From Laguncularia racemosa (Eukaryota > Streptophyta > Magnoliopsida > Myrtales > Combretaceae): a DNA stretch of 64,000 bases. The position numbers were made by a program, and so were the translations under genes. This document shows, piece after piece, positions 9,521 through 22,036 of this stretch. The notes under the pieces are model-generated. The model was not told the DNA's origin, searched no databases, and saw only the letters and a program-made list of their open reading frames with translations. The number at the start of each line of letters is the position of its first letter. Position 1 is the stretch's first letter. The stretch is taken from the NCBI GenBank assembly GCA_037954665.1, contig JBBMOL010000549.1:110489-174488 (forward strand), in the 5' to 3' direction.

Positions 9521-10977
9521 ACACATATTATAACAGGAAGTTTATATTGTATATAATCATTTTTCCTATTATTTTGTTACTATTACTATTATTGTTAATT
9601 TGTTTGATTGTTTATTTTCATACATTCATATATATGTTTACTATTATTATTGTTGTTGTTACTATTACTCCAATTATCTTCATTAGTTATTATGGTATGT
9701 TGCTATTCTCCTTTTTGTTTTTTTGGCTTATGTCATTATGATAGTATAGCAAGATAGTCATTTTAGTTTTAGAGATAAATAATGAGTATTTTTTCTATAA
9801 CCATTTGCATTGTTATTTTCTATTATTATTTATTATCACTATTTTGTTAAGGTAGCATTTCATTAAGGAAGGTGATCAAGATGGATTTTCATTCATTTAT
9901 AGAAAATTTGAATTCTATTTCGACCGTGTATTGACTTTGCAAATATATTGGATATTTTAATTAACTTGAAGTTGCCAAAGTTAGAGGTTTGTTTTCCTTC
10001 TTTTTTTTTTTCGGAAGTTCATGAATGCGTATTTGTTATGAGATTATTGATATTTGTTTTCATTTGACATTACTTGTTATACTATTTTTAAGTCTACATT
10101 CATTATTTTGTCATTTATTAACTTCTGAATTTGTAATTTTACTAGCTTTTTTTTTTGTTCATCTGCATTTAAATATGCTTTTATGACTGTACATTTTGAT
10201 TATAATCTTATCATCTATAATTTATAGCTATTGAATTTATTTAATGATAATTGAATTACCTTATATAAGTATCCCCTTCTCTTAATTTACTCTACTATTA
10301 GTTGTTAAAAAAATTATCATCATTAGATGTTATAATTATGTATAGCTATTCGTTTATTATTAACGATTTATCTCACTATGAGGATGTAGTGAGATAGTTA
10401 TTTTAGTTTTGGATTTAGTTTAATAATAATTATTAATATTGCTACTAATACCATTATTATTATCTATTATCTTTATTTTATTATCAAGCATTATCGTCTT
10501 TAGCGGAGGTGGTGAAGATGTTGTTTCTATATTTTTTTTACCATGTTTTAATTATAAGCTTATCACTTGTAACTTATAGCTATGGGATTCATTTAATGAT
10601 AACTAAATTATCTTATATAAGTATACTCTATAGGGTAAGGATTAATATATATACTATATGAGATAAAGATGAATATCTTTTATTAATTTATTCTATAATT
10701 AGATATATATAAATATATATACATCAATCTTTTATTTGCTATGCATTCCATAAGGAAAGAGAGCAAAAGAAACACATGAATACAAATAGTAAATTAAAGG
10801 ATAATATAAAAAGAGATAAGAGAATATATACATATGGAAAAGTAGAATATTGCATTTTTAAAGGAAGTAACATATATAAGAATAAAATAAAAATATTTAC
10901 TATTTCATAATAGCACCAAGCCCACAATTCTACCACTCTCTTCACATCTCACTATTCTATAGATTCATTGCCTAAGT
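9521..10977. repeat. AT-rich stretch with a diverged tandem duplication; no gene seen
   Basis: About 9741-10378 and 10379-10730 share blocks in the same order: AGATAGT(C/T)ATTTTAGTTTT, a TTATTATT block, then CTTATCA..TATAGCTAT and CTTATATAAGTAT (10255-10275 and 10610-10630). The second unit lacks about 290 bp. The region also has short TTA/TTG microsatellites (9575-9670). A small hydrophobic frame at 9505-9741 is low complexity and not called as a gene. It is one of the few stretches here without a clear retroelement signature. Confidence 0.5.
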
Positions 10978-10982
10978 TTTAT

Positions 10983-12026
10983 TGATAGGAATCAAAATCT
11001 ATCAAAACCTATCATGAGGGCAAGGGCCAAAAGATTTCAAATCTTGGCAATGAGGGCCCATTTTGAGCACATCGACACCGAAATTATTTGTTTACTAACC
11101 TCTTTTCTCTTATTCATGTATTGTATATTTCAATAGGCACACTTATCATACTTTACAGGGCGATGGACAAACTCACTAAGAATCAGTTTGTGGGTTATCC
11201 ATAGACCGACCTAAACCGGTGATGAGTTAAGCCGACGAATCCTATGGAAAAGCTAGCATGATGAAGACCATTTTTATTTATAATTATTTCTTTGGACTAT
11301 TTATGTTGTAATATTTCTTTTGGGACACTTTCATTTGCATGTAATTGTCTTTTAGGACCAGTCACCCTAAAAGTGGCATAGTTGTAATTTTGTGGACTTT
11401 TTAACCCTAAAGGGAGCAAGTATAAATACTTGCTTAAGTAGGGTTTTGAGGTAGGCAAAATTTTCAGAAATAGAACACATTTCACATGTGAGGTTAGGGT
11501 TTTTCCTAAAATCCAAATTGCTCTTATCAATTTCAATACCAAGAATTGAAATTGTGGTGAGTTGCAACAAAGAGAAATTGTTAGTAATATCAATTCCTTT
11601 TTGTTGTGTTTCCTTTTCATCACTAGTGAGTTATATCTAAAGTTGATTAGGATTTTTCTTGGTCAGATTTTGATTTCATTTGAAATCATTCTATCATGTT
11701 ATAAAATTGATTGGTTTTGACATTAGTTCTAACCATTAAATTTGCTTCATGTTGTGGCATGGATTACCTTGTTGGGAAGGAGGAATACGACCTTGTTTTC
11801 TAATGTTTAAGATTGGTAATCTCTTGGTATTTTAAGTTGATTTAGTGATTCAATTGAGGATTTCATCATTGTGATTTTCATTACCTTGAAATATAGCCTT
11901 CGGATCATCTTTCACATTTAGGGTTCACACAATTTATGTGCCCCTTAGACCCGAATTGATCTTGTCCTTTTAGTGATTGTTGATTGATTCAATTACATGT
12001 GATTAAACCTCCTTTTAGGCACATCA
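10983..12026 (+). mobile_element. Solo LTR2 with perfect target duplication TTTAT
   Basis: 1044 bp, TGATAGGAAT to GGCACATCA, flanked by TTTAT at 10978-10982 and 12027-12031. TATA palindrome at 11416-11433. It lies in the leader of a minus-strand LTR3 element: the phrase CCTAAGTTTAT on the left joins AGAGATCATAACC on the right once the LTR is removed. Confidence 0.92.
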
Positions 12027-12031
12027 TTTAT

Positions 12032-12248
12032 AGAGATCATAACCTAGCTTTATTGATTATAAATATTACTTTTATATATTATAAGCCTAAGTTCTAATGA
12101 TCCTCAACCTAAGTTTCTAAATCATAAACCCAAACTCTAACTGGTCATGTATAAGTTCTATGGATCACAAACCTATACTCTATTACTTATAAACATAGTA
12201 GACCTACATTCTATTGATCATAAACCTAAGCTCTGATATCACTTAAGC
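12032..12248 (-). mobile_element. Leader and primer site of a minus-strand LTR3 element
   Basis: On the minus strand, GTGATATCAGAGC (12231-12243) follows the LTR end and is a decayed initiator-Met primer site. Beyond it are degenerate repeats of the phrase TAGGTTTATGATC / CTTAGG, also seen after the D primer site (17300-17480). No coding sequence of this copy is recognisable in the window. Confidence 0.6.
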
Positions 12249-13982
12249 TATAATACTCTAGAACCTAAGATGTTATAACCCACCACATGTCATTACTAAA
12301 TAATAACACACTAAAGCTCTTAACTTGTTTAAAACCACAGTGTCTATATATCTCCATAGTATAAAATAAACTATCAAATTCTCAAATATCATAAATACAT
12401 ATCTCCTCTTTATTTACCAATACACATAATTCTAAAATTTTCTAGATAATCTAAAACCAAATTTGACCTAATCAAAGTATCATATAACAACCTAATTTAT
12501 TTTATGTCTTGATGCTCTAGCATTGAGTCCGCTCCCAAAATCTAATATACCTGAAAAAAAATTCCGAATGGGGTAAGCTAATACCCTATACATGAATACC
12601 ACACAGGCATCATATGCCACACAACAACAATATCATATACATATATGCAACAGTAATACTCAATACATCAAATCATCAAATTACTTATAATCAATTAATC
12701 CAGAATCAACATAGGGGTACTCATGACCCCAATACACATATAGTATTTACATATATATAATCCTATTGGAAACTTCCACTGTGAGCCCCATTTAACCCTA
12801 ATCTATCCTAAATCATTTTGATAGATGGCTTCACTAGAAACAATGCAATACCGATCATTAGGATACCCCTTAAGTATCTGCCATTATGAGTCTCTAGGCT
12901 AACCCAAGCACAAGCAACATACACAATTAAGTTCATATAACATTTAAAATCATTAAACCACTTAAAATCATTAAACAGCTACCTAACAATCATACACAAC
13001 AAAATAAGGTAAACACATACTTGGAAAAGCGTTATCACTATAGTCATTTACTTTTCTAAGAAAAGAATGTAGACATACTCAAGAATAAAGAACTAAACTT
13101 AGTTCTATTCCACAATTAATCTAAGTTTATTAATTAATTAGGTATATTCTAATTGTAAAATTCCCTTCCACAATATCTTGCTGTATGTAACTCATAATTT
13201 AGAATTGAAATAAAACATAGGCTAGAGCATGAGCTAGAGCATGACTATGCTAGTGGTCGTGTATCTTTCTATGTAAAATTGCTATTTCAGCATGTCTAGG
13301 TATACAGTCGTGTATCTGGCTGCCTATTTTTCTATGGATTTTTGTAATTTAACACATTCAAGTACACTAGCATGTCTTTTGTCAATGTACCTTTGTATGC
13401 ACACTTGTGTTTCTACTTAAATGGATACATAAGTATGTATCTGATCATATATAACACTGTTCATCACAAACCTTTATTCCCTTGTCTCCAATTCATTCCT
13501 AAGCCTAAATTATATGATTCTATGTTTAACTTATCAATGCATTTATTGATCTAATACATTATATAGATTTTTTGCACTTGTTTTGGATTGTGATCAAAAT
13601 CCACAATTCGCTTGATTCCACACTTGATCTATCTTGTTCCTTATTCCGATCTCTGTTAACATACCACCAATCAATTTATATTCATGCATCTATCATCAAA
13701 ATAAAACCTTCTGATGATTAAAATCTTTACCTATTAGAAAAGGGGTTGATCTTATTTTAATCCGTTAGGTCGCCTATAGGTCTCTAGATTGTTTCTTAGG
13801 TTGCAACTACGTAAACGAGGGAAAAAGAGGAGAAACACTAAGTTAAACAAGCTTATATGTCCTAATTAGGAAAAGACCTAATTACCCCCGTCTTTTTATC
13901 TTGTTTATTTATTTACCCTTAGTCTTATTTTATATTAATTATTTAATAATTATAAATATATATATATATATATGTATTTACA
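12249..13982 (-). mobile_element. LTR3-family LTR, minus strand
   Basis: About 1.73 kb. On the minus strand it starts TGTAAATACATAT at 13982 and ends next to the primer site at 12249. It aligns in order with the D 5' LTR: GGGGGTAATTAGG, a CATATAAGC TATA-like core near 13850, ..TTTCTCCTCTTTT, the CACGG-type motifs at 13250-13450, and the GGGGTACTC / GGGGTCATG repeats near 12715-12900. Boundaries are set by comparison with D only. Confidence 0.6.
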
Positions 13983-14255
13983 TTGTCCATGTGATCCAAT
14001 GCGTGTAATCAACAATTGAACTCTATAAATATCCAAGTGCTTCTTCTCATTTGACACAATTTAGAGATTAGAAAAATACTATGGTGTTGTCACATTGCCA
14101 TTTTGAAGGATTAAACAAGACTTAAAACAAAGAACACACACCACATCTCATCAAGAATAGTAGGGTTGATGCTTTATAACTCTTCTACTTCTTTTGTGTG
14201 TTTGAGTTCTCTAAGATTGCTTGCTCCTACTCCCTTACCCAACTCTCCAAGACAT
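13983..14255. other. Short segment between divergent LTR3 copies; possible promoter-like motif
   Basis: 273 bp separating the two LTR3 LTRs, which point away from each other. It has CTATAAATATCC at about 14021-14032 followed by a pyrimidine-rich stretch. It matches none of the LTR families here and has no open frame of useful length. It could be unique host DNA or a fragment of another element; I cannot say which. Confidence 0.3.
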
Positions 14256-14779
14256 CGTAATACCTAAATTTTTAAATAAATCATTTATATTATAACATAA
14301 AACCAAGGTGAAGGACGAGGATTTTTTTTTAAATTGAGGGGTAATTTAGGCATTTCCCAAAAGGAGTATTTAAGCTTAAGTTGACCTAGTGTTCCCCTCT
14401 TTTGTCATTTCATACAGTAAACAATAAAGAATGCTTTGGAAACTCTCTATAGAGAAAAACTTAAAGACGACTAAGGGGAGGACAACAAAGTTCGAATCCA
14501 ATTTCTTCTAAGTAAGATTTTACCAAAAAATGGATAACAAGAATAGTTAATTAAAGATTTACCCCGGTTACATCACCTTATTCTTCCAGAACTCAAAATT
14601 GGAGAAAGGACATAATAAGCATGGAAATCCATCAATCAAGGATACAATCCATGGAAATTTTGATGTAAGTATACTAATCCATATAATCTAATTAGAAATT
14701 CCATGTTTTAAGATTAATTAAATCTAAAAGCGATTTAGAGTTAGGATGAATTGGAAAGACCGAAATTAGGGTTTGCGAA

Positions 14780-15155
14780 GATGTGCTGAGAAATACACGA
14801 CCTCTCAATACAGCCGTGTTTTGACTATGTTAAACCCAGACTTCATAGAGAGATACACGGCTATATCTTGCCTATGTTGAACCTAAACCTTATATAAAAA
14901 TACACGAACTCCCAGTACGGCCATATCTTGCCCATGTTGAACCTAAACCTTACATAAAGATATATGAACTCCTAACACAGCTGTATCTCGCCCATGTTGA
15001 GCCCAAACTTTATAGAAAGATATATGGCCTCCCAACACGGTTGTGTCTGGCTTGTATTAAACCCAAAACTTATAGAAAGGTATACGACCTTTGACACGAT
15101 CGTATATTATCCCATGTTGAGCTATACGGCCTTCAACATGGTTGTGTTCAGTGAA
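14780..15155 (+). repeat. About 60-65-bp degenerate tandem array with ACACGG motifs in LTR3
   Basis: Five to six units, each with ATAGAAAGATAYACGG, CTCCCAACACGG(C/T)(C/T)GT and GCCCATGTTGAACC. Motif composition (AGAAAG followed by TACACGG and a mirrored CCGTGT) matches the arrays of the LTR1 and Athila-like LTRs, but here the array is downstream of the TATA box. Confidence 0.65.
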
Positions 15156-15604
15156 ACATAACTTAATTCTATATTTATTTAACTTTTAATTAAATTAATT
15201 CCCACGTAACCTAAATAGCTTGTAAGACCTTAGATAACCTAATAAATTAAGAGAAATTAAGGGATTATACTATTATTAGATCAGTATTAAGAAGAACATA
15301 TTAATGTTGTATAGATTCAGCTTAAGTTTAGGACTAGATGTGCTTGAGGCTAGCATTCAAGGTATATATAACTTGCATATTGTTCTGTGCCTATTTAAAT
15401 TAGTATAATTATTGAATTTGACTAAGTTGAATGATTTGGCTTAAGTGTTTAACTTATTGTATGTAGTTGGCTCAACCTAGGGGCCCGTAGTGGCAGATCC
15501 TTAAGGAGTACCCCAATTATCCTTGTGTGAAGTTGTCCCCAATGGAGTCGCACTTGAAAATGATTTAGGTTAAATGTTAGATTAAGTGGTTTAAGTGTAT
15601 CATA

Positions 15605-15775
15605 GGTGTCGGGCCCATTGTAGCAATTCCCATCACCAAGTTTAAGTGCTTAAGTGGACATGGGTGTGAGGCCCATAGTGGTAGTTCCCAACACCAAGTT
15701 GAAGGGTTAAGGGATCATGGGTGTGGGGCCTGTAGTGGCAGTTCCCATCACCAATTCATGTTCCAATTGTTAAGT
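15605..15775 (+). repeat. 57-bp tandem repeat with short hairpins in LTR3
   Basis: Three units starting near 15605, 15662 and 15719, with a fourth partial match near 15480. Each contains GGGTGTGAGGCCCATAGTGG followed by AGTTCCCAACACC, so GGTGTGGG can pair with TTCCCAACACC. Confidence 0.6.
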
Positions 15776-15792
15776 GTGTTAAGGGGGTCATA

Positions 15793-16716
15793 TGATACGA
15801 AATCGGTTTGCTCTGATACCAAACTGATACAAACCACGCCAACGTGTGACGAAACCCAATACCAATACGTTCAGAATTTGCTACCCAAGATGCCAAACAC
15901 ACTCAAGTGGAAACCGCGACCTGTTGCCTATAAGTGAGACAAGAACCATGGTATAATATGTAGACGCCACAATCGGGATGAAAGACCGATTGATAAGTCG
16001 GGATGAATGCCACGGAATAAAAATCCGATAAGTTTTAGATTAGTTCTTTAAAGAACCAAGAGAGGAATTCTCTCAAAGTGTTTTCAAACTTGTATGTTGT
16101 ATATTCTATATTCTATGTTGTATCTAAACCCTAGGAGCTTTATATTAGGGTTTACAATTCGTAACAATGATGCCCCAAAACAACATAGCTTCAATAAGTT
16201 GCGTAAAATAACAAAACAATAACTTAAAGGCCGGTAGCGTGGGAATGAAGGCCAGCGGCCTTGAGCCGGCTTTGGAGATGTACATGACCGTGTACTTCTA
16301 GTCGTATATCTTTCTGTGGAAATCTTGACAACATACGCGACCGTGTACTTCTAGTCGTATATCTTTCTGTGGAAATTCTTGACACCATACACGGCCGTGC
16401 CTTTGAACCGTGTATACGACCGTGTATGATTCTGTGTAACCTCCAGACTCCTACACGGTCGTGCCTTGTAAAGACACGCCCTCTTCAACCCGTATCCGTT
16501 ATGACTTGTATAAGAGCAAGGGGATTCCCATGGTTGTTCCAATCCTTTCCAACTTTATGATTGCTCCAATCCTTTCTGACTTCATGGACATCCTTTATCA
16601 ACCCGTTAAGTGCTTCCTTTAATCGTTTCGCTCGAGTTCTTGTGATCGGTCCAGGTGGCACTTCAAGAGGATCCACATTCCATCTTCTGGCTTGGCTCCC
16701 ATCATGGCTCTCATCA
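15793..16716 (-). mobile_element. Solo LTR1, minus strand, with perfect target duplication TCATA and an internal primer site
   Basis: Flanked by TCATA at 15788-15792 and 16717-16721, so both ends are certain. Read on the minus strand it runs from TGATGATGAGAGCC-type sequence to GTATCA, like B and C, but then continues through GTTTGGTATCAGAGC (15810-15824) and AAACCGATTTCGTATCA to the true end at 15793. The usual LTR end lies at 15825. It also carries the coding tail (16485-16676) and CACGG repeats (16270-16470). Confidence 0.9.
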
Positions 16717-17737
16717 TCATAAGTACCCTATTGTCGCTTGTGGACTTAAATTGTATCATGAAACGGTTACTTATGTTTAATTACTACATAATGCATGTGA
16801 TAGCTATTCATGTTTGTTCATGTGTATGTGATTGTGTTATATGTACTAGACATTAACTCACCCTTCAGCGAATATTTTTTTAGATGCAGGTGTTGAGGGT
16901 ATTGATAATCTAGGAGGAAATTTAGGAGTGAATGAATTAGAAAGGGAAGAGGAAGACGATTATCACTACTATTATGGCAAGCAAAACTTTGGAGGATTTA
17001 ATTATCTAATTGTAATAAATAAAAGTTTCTAAAGAGTATTTAATTAGTGTTTTTAGACTTCTGCTGCATTAGAGATTAAATAAAGACTCATGTTAAATTG
17101 GTTTTGGGGTTTGAAGCATGGTTGTAAATGTTTTTATATTTTGATGGTACTATTTAGATCTTGAATGGAGAATTACAAGAATTACAAGATGAAGAGGTAT
17201 CAAAGTTGGTTTAGAGCCTTAACGTATTCTTATGTGATAAGGACACATGGTAATTAGTAGCACGGCTTAAGGTTCTGGGCCGTTACAGCTTAGATGGTAT
17301 CAAAGCCTAAGTTTATGATCTTTAAAGACTTAAGTTTGGATCTATAGAGGATAGGTTGATGATCCTTAGGAATTAAGTTTTGATCTATATAGCATAGGTT
17401 GTTGATCCTAAAGAGTTTAGGTAATAATCCTTAGAACTAAGTGATGATTAATAGACATAAGTTTTAAACAATAAAGCATAAGATATGATGTTTAGAATAA
17501 TTAAGTATTTGACCTGTAAAAAGCTAAAATAGGAAGAGAGTGGGAAAATATAGGATGTTTATTTATTTATTCAATTATATTCTTGTATTATTATTTTAAT
17601 TGCCTTCTTTTAACTGTTGAGTTATATATATGAGTAAACATTATGTGTAGTGATATATCTATATATACCTACACACAATGATACTAACATGGATCGATAT
17701 TAACTTAAATACATCTGGTCATCTCTTCTCAAACAGA

Positions 17738-18995
17738 ATGCCTCCAAGATGAATCACTAAATCAGGAGCTATAAAGGGTACTAGACGTAATAACCCTAAT
17801 GAGGAGCAAATCGAAAATCAACAGCCACAAGGGGAAATAACTCAAATGGCTAAAGAGACAGTTTAGCTACTGCATACTATGAGTCATTTTGTGGGATTGT
17901 TAGCATAACAATACTAAGCCCTTAGCATGCCACAATGTAGAACCATCAATGAACCTATCAACTTTGATAGGTTCATCAAGGTAGCTAAGGACTTTAACCT
18001 TAGAGTAGATGACCCAATTGAAGCTAAAGATTGGGTATAGGAAATGGAGAAGACCTTTACTGTCTTTTAGATACTAGAAGATAGGAAAGTCAATTATGCT
18101 ACATTCATGCTGAAAGGAACTACAACAAAATAGTGGGCCTCAGTTCCAAGACTTGCAAGAGAATGCATGAATTGGACTATTCTTAAGGAGTTGTTTTATC
18201 AGAGGTACTTCCTTAGTAGTTCTAAAGATAGGATGGAAAATGAACACTTCAATTATGAATAAGGAGACTGAACAGTTGAAGAATATGAGGCAAAGCTAAA
18301 TCACCTCATCTAATTCCTTCTTGTGAATGTGCATAACGATAATAGGTCCCAAGCTAGGAGGCTCTTGAGATGCTTAGATTTAGATCTATAACTTATAGTG
18401 GGGGGCTCTCAGCTGAATACCTATGCTGAGATGGTTGATAAGGCCAAATATCTTAAGTAGAACAAAAAGAATATTGAAGAACAAAGAAGCCACAAAGCAG
18501 CAATAGCTTTAGGAAAAAGACCTGCCTCAAGTGGAATGGGGCAAGATAAGGGCAAAAGGCACCATGTGTAGCAAGGTAGGACACAGAGTGTTATAGCTCC
18601 TCCTTTACAAATTAGACAAGTGACTATGACACTTCCTACAGCAAGCCTACTTGCTAAATGTACTAGATGTTATGGGCTTTACGAGCTAAAAGAGTGTAGA
18701 TGGCCAAAGGAGGCATGCCTCTCTTATAGAAGATAAGACACGTTAGTAGACACTACATAGAAAGGTCAATCCCTCTAATTTTCTATCATGTGTATAATCA
18801 GAGGGGATACAAAGTAGTAAATTGTCCTCAATGACATGTAAAAAACCAAGCAGGCCTAGTCCAACAAGTAACTAGACCTCTAATGAGAGGATAGAGTAAT
18901 AAACCACAGGCAGGGGGTCCCAAACAAAGAGTTCCTACTAGGGTGTTTGCTATCCACTAGTAGTAGCACTAGAACATCCCTGACGTAGACAACAT
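17738..18995 (+). pseudogene. Element D gag, decayed
   Basis: ATG 17738 opens MPPR and meets a stop at codon 5. The downstream sequence still reads as Gag of the Del/Tekay type in one main frame with many stops: FDRFIKVAKDF, then a segment with KDWV and EMEKTF, YFLSSSKDRME, VEEYEAKLNHL, and a first knuckle-like CTRCYGLYELKEC (about 18660) whose His is Tyr. The second knuckle has lost its cysteines. Most stops replace Trp, Gln or Arg codons. Non-functional. Confidence 0.75.
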
Positions 18996-19002
18996 TGCAA
19001 GT

Positions 19003-20096
19003 ATGCTTCCAGTGCACTCCTACAATGCATATGTACTATTTGATACTGGTGCATCTGTATCTTGTGTGTTTGAGAATTTTACATATACATGTGCATTGGA
19101 TATTGAAGACATAAATGATTTTTTGGCTATTAGTACTCCCTTAGGTGTAGGAGGAAGAATAAGTAGAATATATAGAGGAGTGGGAATAGAAATACAGGGT
19201 AGGGTGATGCTAATAGACCTCCTAATATTGGAGATGATAGAGTTTGACATTATTCTAGGTATCAACTAGTTGTCAAGATATCATGCCACCATTAGCTGTC
19301 ACAACATGGTGGTGTAGTTTAATATACCTAGAGAAGAATACTTTGAATATAAATTAGAAGTGTAGAGATCCACTAGATTGCCCACTTATGAGATGTGGGG
19401 AAAAAGTATGCTAGCAATTTTATCTGTTAAAGCTAATGAAGAAGCCAAGATGGAAGGGGTATTTGTAGTGAAGGAGTTTCTCAAAGTTTTTTCAAAAGAA
19501 CTTCCTAGTTTATCCCCAGTTAGGAAGATAGAGTTTAGTATTAACTTGGTACAAGGTACGGTACCAATATCAAAACCAATCTACAAGATGGCATTAGTAG
19601 AATTGGAAGAACTAAGGAAACAGTTATAGGATCTACAAGATAAAGGCTTCATTAAACACAATGCCTCTCCATAGGGTGCACTAGTCCTATTTGTCAAGAA
19701 GAAAGATGGAAGCATGAGACTCTATATAGACTACAGAGAGTTAAACAAAGTCGCTATAAAGAACAAATATCATTTTCCTAGGATAGATGACCTGTTTGAC
19801 CAGTTGTAAAGAGCTTAGGTGTTCTCAAAAGTAGATTTGAGATTAGGCTACCATCAATTAAGGATTAAAGAAGAAGACATTCAAAAGACAACATTTAGGA
19901 CTAAATATAGACACTACGAGTTTTTGGTGATGCCTATTGGACTAAAAAATGCACTAGTTGCATTCATGGACTTAATGAATAGAATATTCAAGGATTTTCT
20001 AGATAAATTTGTAATTATCTTTATAGAAAATATCTTGATATACTTCAAAAGTATTTAAGAGCATGAAGAGCACTTGAGGCTAATATTATGTAGGTT
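19003..20096 (+). pseudogene. Element D protease and RT N-terminal half, decayed
   Basis: Retropepsin with LFDTGASVSC (about 19040) and FDIILGIN (about 19250), then RT with FVKKKDGSMRLYIDYRELNK, FSKVDLRLGYHQLRI and FLVMPIGLKNA. The catalytic box reads FIEN at 20020-20031 instead of the family Y/F-x-D-D, so both catalytic aspartates are lost. Several stops interrupt the frame (for example 19269, 19629, 20058). The gene breaks off at about 20096 at the K insertion and resumes at 24408. Confidence 0.8.
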
Positions 20097-20811
20097 AAGT
20101 TTTTTGGGACACTTTTATTTAGTTATAATAGGTGCTTTTAGGACCGGCCAACTTAAAGTAGCATAATTATAATTTTGTGGACATTGTAACCCTAAAGGGA
20201 GCAAGTATAAATACTTGCTTAAGTAAGGTTTTGGGGGAGCTTAGAAAATTTTCAGAACATACACTTCACGTGTGAGGGTTAGGGTTATCCTAAATCCAAA
20301 TTGCTCTTATCAATTTCAATCCCAAAAATTGAAATTGTGGCGAGTGGCTTCAAAGTGAATTGTGAGTAATATCAATTCTCTTTGTTATAATTTTCCTTTT
20401 CATCACTAGTGAGTTATATCTAAGGTTGATTAGGATTGTTCTTGGTCAGATTTTGATTTCATTTGTATTCACTTTATCATGTTATAAGATTGATTGGTTT
20501 GGACATTAGTTCTAACCATCAATTTTGCCACATTTTGAACCGTGAATTGGCCTTATTGGGAAAGAGGATCACGGTCTTGTTTTGATTGTTGATGATTGGA
20601 AATCTCTTGGGATTTTAAGTTGATTTAGTGATTCAATTGAGGATTTCATCATTGTGATTTTTACTATCTTGAAATATAGCATTCGGATCATCTTATAACA
20701 ATTAGGGTTCGTGCAAAATTTGTTCCAATTTTGAACCATTTTTTATCTTGTGTTTTGGAGTTGTTAAATTAGTTCAATTGCATGTGCTTAATCTTGGTTT
20801 TAGGTACATCA

Positions 20812-20987
20812 TATTTTGGTATTAGAGCTAATACAATTGGATATTCATCATTGATCACGACAACATTTGAAGAATTGGTTACAAGCATTAAGAATTTACG
20901 TCATTTAATTAACTAGTTGATTAACATTGTCTAATTGTCTTTCAAACTTGGTTTGTGTGTGCTTAGACTTTGGTTTTAAGCACATCA
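20812..20987 (+). repeat. 3' LTR extension carrying a captured primer site (K 5' LTR)
   Basis: GGTACATCA at 20803-20811 is the usual LTR2 end and is followed by TATTTTGGTATTAGAGC, a primer-site copy. The LTR nevertheless continues for 176 bp to a second AAGCACATCA (20978-20987), after which comes the working primer site TTTAGTATCAGAGC. The K 3' LTR has the same extension at 24231-24407 and the solo LTR at 25609-25783. Confidence 0.85.
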
Positions 20988-21010
20988 TCTTTTAGTATCA
21001 GAGCTTGAGG
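20988..21010 (+). other. Element K primer-binding site
   Basis: TTTAGTATCAGAGC at 20991-21004, one base from the canonical initiator-Met complement, directly after the extended LTR end. Confidence 0.75.
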
Positions 21011-22036
21011 TTTAAGAGAAGAGATTTTACAATTTGGAATTCGGAAATTAGGGGTTATTGAATTATCACATTGATTCGAATTGTGAAGTGGAGTTGCGTT
21101 TTTATTCCTTGTGTTGTTGAAGTGCTATCTTGTTGTTTAGTTGTTGTACACTTGCAGACTTGTAACATTCTTGGATTCCTTTAGACTTGATTGTGAATGT
21201 AAAGTATCTATGAAGTGAAACGTGAATAGAAAAGAGTGTTGATCCTTTGTGATCAATTGGAGAAGTGTGAATTATCTTGTTGTATTTTTGAAAGTGAAGA
21301 GTAGTACTTGTGATTTTTATATTTGAAATTTCAGAATTGAAGTGTGAGTTAAGGAGGAAATTAAAATTTCAAACACACATTGAGTGATTTATCAATGGTG
21401 TGTTCATTTGAATTTGAAATAGCTCCTTACCATTTGTGGAATCTTGCAATTATTGAAGTTATTTTGAATTTAAAATTTGAGCTACCTTTTGTTGTTGTTG
21501 TTGCGGTTTGATACTTGCATAGAAGTGGGGAAAGTGCACCGTGACTTAAAGAGGTGTGTGTGTGGTGTTGTGTTTTTGTAAATTTAGTGAAGGGTGTATA
21601 TATTTGGCGTTGGTTATTGTGAGTGTTGTGTAGATAATTGTTGGTGGCGGCATGAATGGTGTGGAACCGTGAAGCATGGGGAAGTAGTGTAGCGATGACC
21701 TTGTGTATTTTTGTATGTGTTGAGGTGCTGCCCATTGTGAAGTTATTGGTGTGAAACCAAAACAAGAAAAGGAAAGTTGAGTAGTGGAATTTGAAATTCA
21801 AATAAAACAATTAAAGTGTGAAAGTAATTGAACTCATTACTTAACACTTATGGTTGAATTTAATTCTTAACTACTTAGAAATAATTGTGTGTACTTCATT
21901 TACTTAACTTTACTGAAAGTACCAAGAATTATTTATTTGTGCTTTAATTATTTCACTTGTCTTTATTTGAAGTAAAAATAAGCATTTCATGTATTGGTTG
22001 AGTGTGAGTACCGTGGGTATGTAAAGGTGTGTTGTT
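21011..22036 (+). mobile_element. Element K leader, about 1 kb, no coding sequence seen
   Basis: GT-rich leader between primer site and the first recognisable coding motif. It matches, reversed, the leaders of J (34430-35610) and H (59500-60745), for example around the GGTGTGTGTGTG and GTGCACC stretch near 21535-21560. Conservation among three derivatives suggests it holds packaging or other cis signals; this is inference. Confidence 0.6.

Larger units (their letters stand above)
14256..17287 (+). mobile_element. Element D 5' LTR (LTR3, Del/Tekay-like), split by a solo LTR1
   Basis: Starts (T/C)GTAATACC and ends GGGCCGTTACA, followed by the primer site TGGTATCAAAGCC (17295-17307). About 2.1 kb without the insertion at 15793-16721. 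U3 holds a TATA-like AGTATTTAAGC near 14366. R-U5 holds a roughly 60-bp CACGG-type array (14770-15150) and a 57-bp repeat (15605-15775). Family naming rests on the LTR ends and on the D Pol motifs. Confidence 0.7.

Noticed and set aside
9505..9741. 78-residue hydrophobic frame, membrane-protein-like
   Set aside because: Encoded by an AT microsatellite-like stretch with poly-Ile/Leu/Phe; no homologous copy, start context or neighbours to support a gene.
15480..15775. tRNA- or snRNA-like hairpins in LTR3
   Set aside because: The hairpins are parts of a 57-bp tandem repeat, without tRNA A/B boxes in proper spacing or an anticodon arm.
21427..21810. 127-residue minus-strand frame in the K leader
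   Set aside because: Thr/His-rich translation of GT repeats in a non-coding leader; not conserved in J or H.
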